This document shows positions 6,249 to 6,874 of a DNA stretch of 6,874 bases, piece after piece. The stretch is from an uncultured Bacilli bacterium (GTDB lineage Bacteria; Bacillota_I; Bacilli_A; RF39; UBA660). The first letter of the stretch is position 1. The number at the start of each line of letters is the position of its first letter. The translations under genes were made by a program, and so were the position numbers. The notes beneath the pieces are model-generated. The model searched no databases. It was given only the letters and a program-made list of their open reading frames with translations, and was not told the origin of the DNA. The stretch is from assembly GCA_934086255.1 (NCBI GenBank), contig CAKOIB010000060.1, positions 1-6,874 on the forward strand, given 5' to 3'.

Positions 6249-6874
6249 ATGGCAAAAAGAGATTATTATGAAGTTCTTGGTGTAGATAAAAATGCGAGTG
6301 AATCTGATATAAAACTTGCATTTAGACGTCTTGCTAAGAAATATCATCCAGATGTTTCAAAAGAAGATGATGCCGCAGAAAAGTTTAAGGAAGCACAAGA
6401 AGCGTATGCTGTTTTATCTGATGCTGATAAACGTAAGAAGTACGATCAGTTTGGACATGCGGCATTCGAAGGACCAAATGGTAATGCCGGTGGTTTTGAC
6501 TTTAATTTCCAAGACATAGATTTAAGTGATATTTTCGAAGATTTATTCGGAGGAATGGGAGGACATTTCGGAGGCTTTTCATCATTCGGAGGTTCCAAAA
6601 GACAAAGAAAGTCACGTGGTAATGATTCACTTTTAGTTATGAATATTACATTTATGGAAGCTATTTTAGGTTGTAAAAAAGATATAGAAATTACGACAAC
6701 TGAAAAGTGTAGCGCTTGTTCTGGTAAAGGTGGATCTGGTGAGTCTACTTGTGATACTTGTCATGGAAGTGGAACCATTACTAAACAACAAAATACAATG
6801 TTTGGTAGTTTCTTATCTAAGACTACTTGTCCTGATTGTAAGGGTAAAGGTGTTACTTATGATAAGGTATGTTC
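6249..6874 (+). CDS. dnaJ: Chaperone protein DnaJ (Hsp40), 5' part
   Basis: The first 208 codons of a type I J-protein are present and the rest runs off the window. DnaJ presents substrates to DnaK and triggers its ATP hydrolysis through the J domain. The J domain (1-70) starts KRDYYEVLGV and has the essential HPD at 33-35. A Gly/Phe region (about 75-115) contains IDLSDIFEDLFGG, the conserved DIF-type segment. The first part of the substrate-binding domain follows, then the zinc region: CSACSGKG (154-161), CDTCHGSG (168-175) and CPDCKGKG (194-201). C208, the last full codon, opens the fourth CxxC motif. The ATG at 6249 has AGGGAG (6239-6244) four bases upstream and lies 13 bases after the pepF stop, so translation is probably coupled. 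No promoter or CIRCE is visible before it. Confidence 0.97.
   Translation, partial: MAKRDYYEVLGVDKNASESDIKLAFRRLAKKYHPDVSKEDDAAEKFKEAQEAYAVLSDADKRKKYDQFGHAAFEGPNGNAGGFDFNFQDIDLSDIFEDLFGGMGGHFGGFSSFGGSKRQRKSRGNDSLLVMNITFMEAILGCKKDIEITTTEKCSACSGKGGSGESTCDTCHGSGTITKQQNTMFGSFLSKTTCPDCKGKGVTYDKVC

Noticed and set aside
6118..6321. 67-codon reverse-strand ORF across the pepF-dnaJ junction
   Set aside because: It overlaps two confident genes on the other strand, and its product has no recognisable family motif.
6316..6519. 67-codon forward ORF inside dnaJ
   Set aside because: It is out of frame with the conserved J domain, whose HPD and Gly/Phe region lie over it.
1..6874. tRNA, rRNA, CRISPR array or insertion sequence
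   Set aside because: Reading both strands, I found no cloverleaf-type sequence, spaced repeat array, transposase motif or terminal inverted repeats.

Overview
The window is a stretch of a low-GC, Gram-positive-type bacterial chromosome. It has AT-rich codon use, strong GGAGG-type ribosome binding sites, a CIRCE-controlled hrcA-first heat-shock operon and a DnaK of the short Gram-positive form. TGA is used as a stop (ends of hrcA and pepF) and TGG as Trp, so this is not the mycoplasma code. My inference is an uncultured, probably gut-dwelling member of the Bacilli/Erysipelotrichia-like lineages. The sequence alone does not fix the species.

Positions 1-644 hold the 3' part of a protein with a formylglycine-generating-enzyme-like (FGE/SUMF1, C-type-lectin-type) fold. 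Its last ~50 codons (about 477-630) change abruptly in base composition: I count 82 G+C in 150 bases for 481-630, against 168 in 480 for 1-480. Third-position C replaces third-position A. The segment carries a run of NNC codons and ends in a 14-base, almost pure G/C block (609-622). Together these resemble the variable region of a diversity-generating retroelement (DGR) target gene. No reverse transcriptase, template repeat or accessory gene lies in the window, so the DGR reading remains a hypothesis.

Positions 645-1043 are mostly non-coding. They contain a perfect 16-bp inverted-repeat terminator (691-730), then almost at once a strong Shine-Dalgarno and a 40-codon ORF of unknown function (751-873) with an imperfect 24-bp tandem repeat inside it. 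An AT-rich spacer follows, then a consensus TTGACA-N17-TATAAT promoter (974-1002) flanked by two CIRCE-type HrcA operators (960-986 and 1007-1032).

From 1044 to the end is a same-strand chaperone cluster: hrcA (repressor), grpE (nucleotide exchange factor), dnaK (Hsp70), an M3-family oligoendopeptidase F gene (pepF), and dnaJ (Hsp40, cut off by the window end). HrcA would repress its own operon through CIRCE. DnaJ delivers substrates to DnaK and stimulates its ATPase, GrpE recycles it, and the interposed oligopeptidase could degrade peptides. A hairpin after dnaK may reduce transcription into pepF-dnaJ.
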